This document shows, piece after piece, positions 12,982-15,550 of a DNA stretch of 15,550 nucleotides. A program made the position numbers and the translations under genes. The notes beneath the pieces were generated by a model, which saw only the letters and a list, made by a program, of their open reading frames with translations, made no database searches and had not been told where the DNA came from. Positions within the stretch are counted from its first letter, which is position 1, and the number at the start of each line of letters is the position of its first letter. Location of the stretch: NCBI GenBank assembly GCA_964518305.1, contig CAZFDK010000063.1, forward strand, positions 1 through 15,550, given 5' to 3'. The stretch is from Caribbeanibacter sp964518305. GTDB taxonomy: Bacteria > Gemmatimonadota > Gemmatimonadetes > Palauibacterales > Palauibacteraceae.

Positions 12982-15550
12982 GTGTCGGGTGACGATCGGA
13001 GACTCGGATCGGAGACTCCCGCCCCCGGACTCGGGCCGGCATTTCCGATTGCCGGACTTCTGCTCGCCGCCACGCTTTTGATGACCCCTGCAGCGGGCTT
13101 GGCACAGCAAACGGGCTACGACGTCCTGATCCGCGGCGGTCGAGTCTTGGACGGTACGGGGGCGCCACCGACAGCCGCCGATGTCGGGATCCGCGGTGAC
13201 TCCATCGCCGAGGTGGGGGACCTCTCCGGGGCCGAGGCCGGTGAGGTGCTGGAGGCCGAGGGGCTGGTCGTAGCTCCGGGATTCATCGACGGCCACTCTC
13301 ACGCCGCCTTCGGTCTGACCGACTCGGCACTGAGCGCGGCTCGTCCGCAGCTGGCGCAGGGCGTGACGACGGTGATCGTGAACCCGGACGGCGGCGGGCT
13401 CGCAGATCTGGGCACACAACGCGAGGCGATGCTGCAGGACGGCCTCGGGGTGAACGTGATCCAGCTCGTGCCTTACGGGTCGGTCCGCAGCGCGGTCATG
13501 GGCGAGGAGGACCGGCCCCCGACGGCCGCTGAGCGGAAGGAGCTGAGAGCCCGCGTGGCGGAGGGCATGGAGGAGGGGGCCATCGGCCTCTCCACGGGCC
13601 TCTTCTATCCGCCCGGGGCGTACACGGAGACCGAGGAGATCGTCGAGGCCGCCCGGGTCGCCTCCCGTCACGGCGGCGTCTACCAGAGCCACGTTCGGGA
13701 CGAGGGGGGCTACAGTGTCGGCGTCCTGGCCGCCAACCGCGAGCTGATCGAGGTGGCGCGCCGGGCGGACCTTCCCGTGATCCACACCCACATCAAGGCG
13801 TTCGGCCCGCGGGAATGGGGACTCTCGGACGAGCTCGTGGGTCAGATCGAGGACGCACGCTCCGAGGGGCTCCCTGTCTTCGCCGATCTCTACCCCTACC
13901 GTGCCGCGGGAGGGAGCGTGGCCGGCATCCTGATCCCGCGAGGTGCGCTGTCCGGGGGAGCGGAGGCCCTGCGGAAGCGGATCCGGGACGACTCGACTGT
14001 ACGGAGCCGGGTGCTGTCGGGAATCCGGGAGTCCATCGAGCTGGAGGGTGGCCCGTCGCGGATCCAGCTACGGAGCGTGGCCTCGGCGCCGCGCCTGGAG
14101 GGAAGGACGCTGGAGGAGGCCGCAAAGCGCCGGGGCACACGGCCCGCGCCGCTGGCCCTGGAGCTGTTCATGGAGGGCGGCGCCGGCTTCGTCACCTTCG
14201 GCATGAAGGAGGAAGACCTCGAGACCTTCCTCCGTCAGCCGTGGACGATGATCGCCTCCGACGGGGGGCTATCGGGAGAAGGCGACGAGCTCCCCCATCC
14301 CCGGAGCTACGGAACATTTCCCGAGGTGATCGACACCTACGTCCGGGAGCACGATGTCCTGGACCTGCCGGAGGCCATCCGGCGCATGACCGGCCTGTAC
14401 CGGGAAGCATATCCGATCAGCGATCGGGGCCTGCTCGAGGAGGGGACGAAGGCGGACGTGGTGGTCTTCGACCCCGAGCGCGTTCGAGCCCCCACCACAT
14501 ACCTGGAGCCGCGCCAACTGGCCGAGGGGATGGTGCACGTGCTGGTGAACGGCCGTCCGGCGATCAGGGACGGGAGCTTCACTGGCGCACGGGCCGGTCG
14601 GGTCCTGCAGGCCGCCGGGGAGTCGGAGGAGGCCCCTTCCGCTTCGGGGGCAGGGGCCTCCGAGGCGAAACGAGTGGACAGCGTCTTCGCCGCGTTCGAC
14701 GACACCCGCTCGCCCGGCTGCGCGGTGGGCGCTCGCCGCGAGGGCGAGACGCTGCTCGCCCGGGGCTACGGGATGGCCAACCTGGAGCACGGTGTGCCGA
14801 TCACGCCCGAGAGCGTGTTCCGAATCGGGTCGGTCTCGAAGCAATTCACCGCCGCCGCGGTCCTTCTTCTGGCCGGCGACGGCGTGCTCTCACTGGACGA
14901 TTCCGTCCGCGAGTGGGTGGGCGAGCTCCCCGACGCCTACGAAGGGGTCACGCTTCGGCAGCTCATGCACCACACCTCCGGGGTGCGGGACTACCTGACC
15001 CTGATGACTCTGGCCGGGAAGCGGGCCGAGCAATACTACGACGACCAGGAGGTCCTCGACCTGCTGGCCCGCCAGGAGTCGCTCAACTTCGAGCCGGGCA
15101 ACGAGTTCCTGTACAGCAACTCGGGCTACTTCCTCCTGGGGAAAGTCGTCGAGGCCGCCTCCGGCCGGAGTCTGCGCGCGTTCGCCGCGGACCGGATCTT
15201 CGGCCCCCTGGGGATGGAGCGCAGCCACTTCCACGACCGCCCCGACCATCTCGTGCCGGCCCGGGCCACCGGCTACGAGCCGCGGAAGGGGGACGGGTAC
15301 CGCCGCGACGTCACGAACCTGCCGATGGTCGGGGACGGCGGCGTCTTCACCTCCGTCCGGGACTTCTTCCGCTGGACGGAGAACTTCGCTGGTTCGTCGA
15401 TCGGCGGGCCGCAGTTCGGCGAGCGCATGACGCGTCGGGGGATCCTCTCCTCGGGCGATACCACCGATTACGCCGCCGGGCTCCGCGTCGACCGATACCG
15501 CGGCCTGCGGCGGACGAGCCACGGGGGAGCCTTCGTCGGGTACAGGGCGG
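12982..15550 (+). CDS. Secreted N-acyl-D-amino-acid deacylase fused to a serine beta-lactamase-like domain (3' end outside window)
   Basis: An unbroken frame of 856 codons running off the window. GTG 12982 has GGGAG seven bases upstream. A signal peptide ends near GLAQQ (about residue 45). Residues 48-545 form an amidohydrolase of the D-aminoacylase type: PGFIDGHSH with H105 and H107, YQSHVRDE with H237, IHTHIK with H268, H270 and K272, ASDGG with D427, then HPRSYGTFPEV and a C-terminal ADVVVFDPERV and VLVNG barrel cap. A Ser/Glu/Ala-rich linker (about 545-567) joins a class C beta-lactamase/DD-peptidase-like domain: SxxK at S617 and K620 (GSVSKQF), HHTSG, YSN at 711-713, and HGG at 847-849 replacing KTG. 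The first domain cleaves N-acyl-D-amino acids; the second could cleave D-amino-acid peptides or esters. The fusion suggests joint processing of D-amino-acid compounds outside the cytoplasm. Confidence 0.85.
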   Translation, partial: MSGDDRRLGSETPAPGLGPAFPIAGLLLAATLLMTPAAGLAQQTGYDVLIRGGRVLDGTGAPPTAADVGIRGDSIAEVGDLSGAEAGEVLEAEGLVVAPGFIDGHSHAAFGLTDSALSAARPQLAQGVTTVIVNPDGGGLADLGTQREAMLQDGLGVNVIQLVPYGSVRSAVMGEEDRPPTAAERKELRARVAEGMEEGAIGLSTGLFYPPGAYTETEEIVEAARVASRHGGVYQSHVRDEGGYSVGVLAANRELIEVARRADLPVIHTHIKAFGPREWGLSDELVGQIEDARSEGLPVFADLYPYRAAGGSVAGILIPRGALSGGAEALRKRIRDDSTVRSRVLSGIRESIELEGGPSRIQLRSVASAPRLEGRTLEEAAKRRGTRPAPLALELFMEGGAGFVTFGMKEEDLETFLRQPWTMIASDGGLSGEGDELPHPRSYGTFPEVIDTYVREHDVLDLPEAIRRMTGLYREAYPISDRGLLEEGTKADVVVFDPERVRAPTTYLEPRQLAEGMVHVLVNGRPAIRDGSFTGARAGRVLQAAGESEEAPSASGAGASEAKRVDSVFAAFDDTRSPGCAVGARREGETLLARGYGMANLEHGVPITPESVFRIGSVSKQFTAAAVLLLAGDGVLSLDDSVREWVGELPDAYEGVTLRQLMHHTSGVRDYLTLMTLAGKRAEQYYDDQEVLDLLARQESLNFEPGNEFLYSNSGYFLLGKVVEAASGRSLRAFAADRIFGPLGMERSHFHDRPDHLVPARATGYEPRKGDGYRRDVTNLPMVGDGGVFTSVRDFFRWTENFAGSSIGGPQFGERMTRRGILSSGDTTDYAAGLRVDRYRGLRRTSHGGAFVGYRA
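12994..13019 (+). repeat. Tandem 13-bp repeat in the fusion gene's 5' end
   Basis: GATCGGAGACTCG (12994-13006) is followed directly by GATCGGAGACTCC (13007-13019), one mismatch. It lies four codons after the GTG start and before the signal peptide. Thirteen is not a multiple of three, so loss of a copy would shift the frame. Confidence 0.8.

Noticed and set aside
1..15550. CRISPR array, insertion sequence, intact integrase or transposase
   Set aside because: No regularly spaced repeats and no recombinase-like protein were found on either strand.

Overview
The window is high-GC DNA with short intergenic gaps, many ATGA/GTGA start-stop overlaps, lipoprotein and Sec signals, an outer-membrane barrel and ECF-sigma control. 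This is Gram-negative-type gene content, and its overall style (secreted amidohydrolase, serine hydrolase and MBL proteins, many GTG starts) reminds me of Gemmatimonadota or a nearby environmental phylum. That placement is an impression, not a result. A run of 10 Ns at 2851-2860 points to a draft assembly, probably a metagenome bin.

Layout. (1) 1-3300 is an untidy accessory zone: decayed coding sequence (1-690, with a related remnant at 1671-1813), an acidic lipoprotein on the minus strand, a secreted NTF2/SnoaL-like protein, a small zinc-ribbon-like protein, a stem-loop, a 65-bp direct repeat that abuts the N gap, and the 3' part of a tRNA (best fit tRNA-Arg-UCU) that looks like an integration scar. 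(2) 3343-10158 is a metal-handling block: an ECF sigma factor, a zinc-finger membrane anti-sigma factor, an outer-membrane protein, a polytopic permease, a secreted HMA protein, a cytosolic HMA chaperone and a P1B ATPase. (3) 10194-11826 is a second block: two CsoR-type operators, csoR, merT, a lipoprotein MerP-like HMA protein and a frameshifted MerC-like gene. (4) 11823-15550 holds a secreted metallo-beta-lactamase-fold hydrolase and a large secreted protein, cut by the window end, that joins an N-acyl-D-amino-acid deacylase to a serine beta-lactamase-like domain.

How they may work together. Three intergenic sites share one architecture, GCGTTAC-N17-CGAT followed by CAA and CGAG. They lie before the anti-sigma gene, before the outer-membrane/permease pair and before the HMA-HMA-ATPase run. 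This reads as the regulon of the adjacent ECF sigma factor, so one regulator would control metal export from cytosol and periplasm. The second block sits behind palindromes of the Cu(I)-sensing CsoR type and carries MerT/MerP-like uptake proteins, but the window has no mercuric reductase (merA) and no merR. The ATPase has coordinated changes at the transmembrane Cu(I)-binding positions (YPC instead of CPC, FN instead of YN, SV instead of SS), so its metal cannot be assumed to be copper. The most interesting reading is a two-regulator soft-metal system that pairs Mer-type membrane carriers with HMA relays and an atypical P1B ATPase rather than with reduction to Hg(0).
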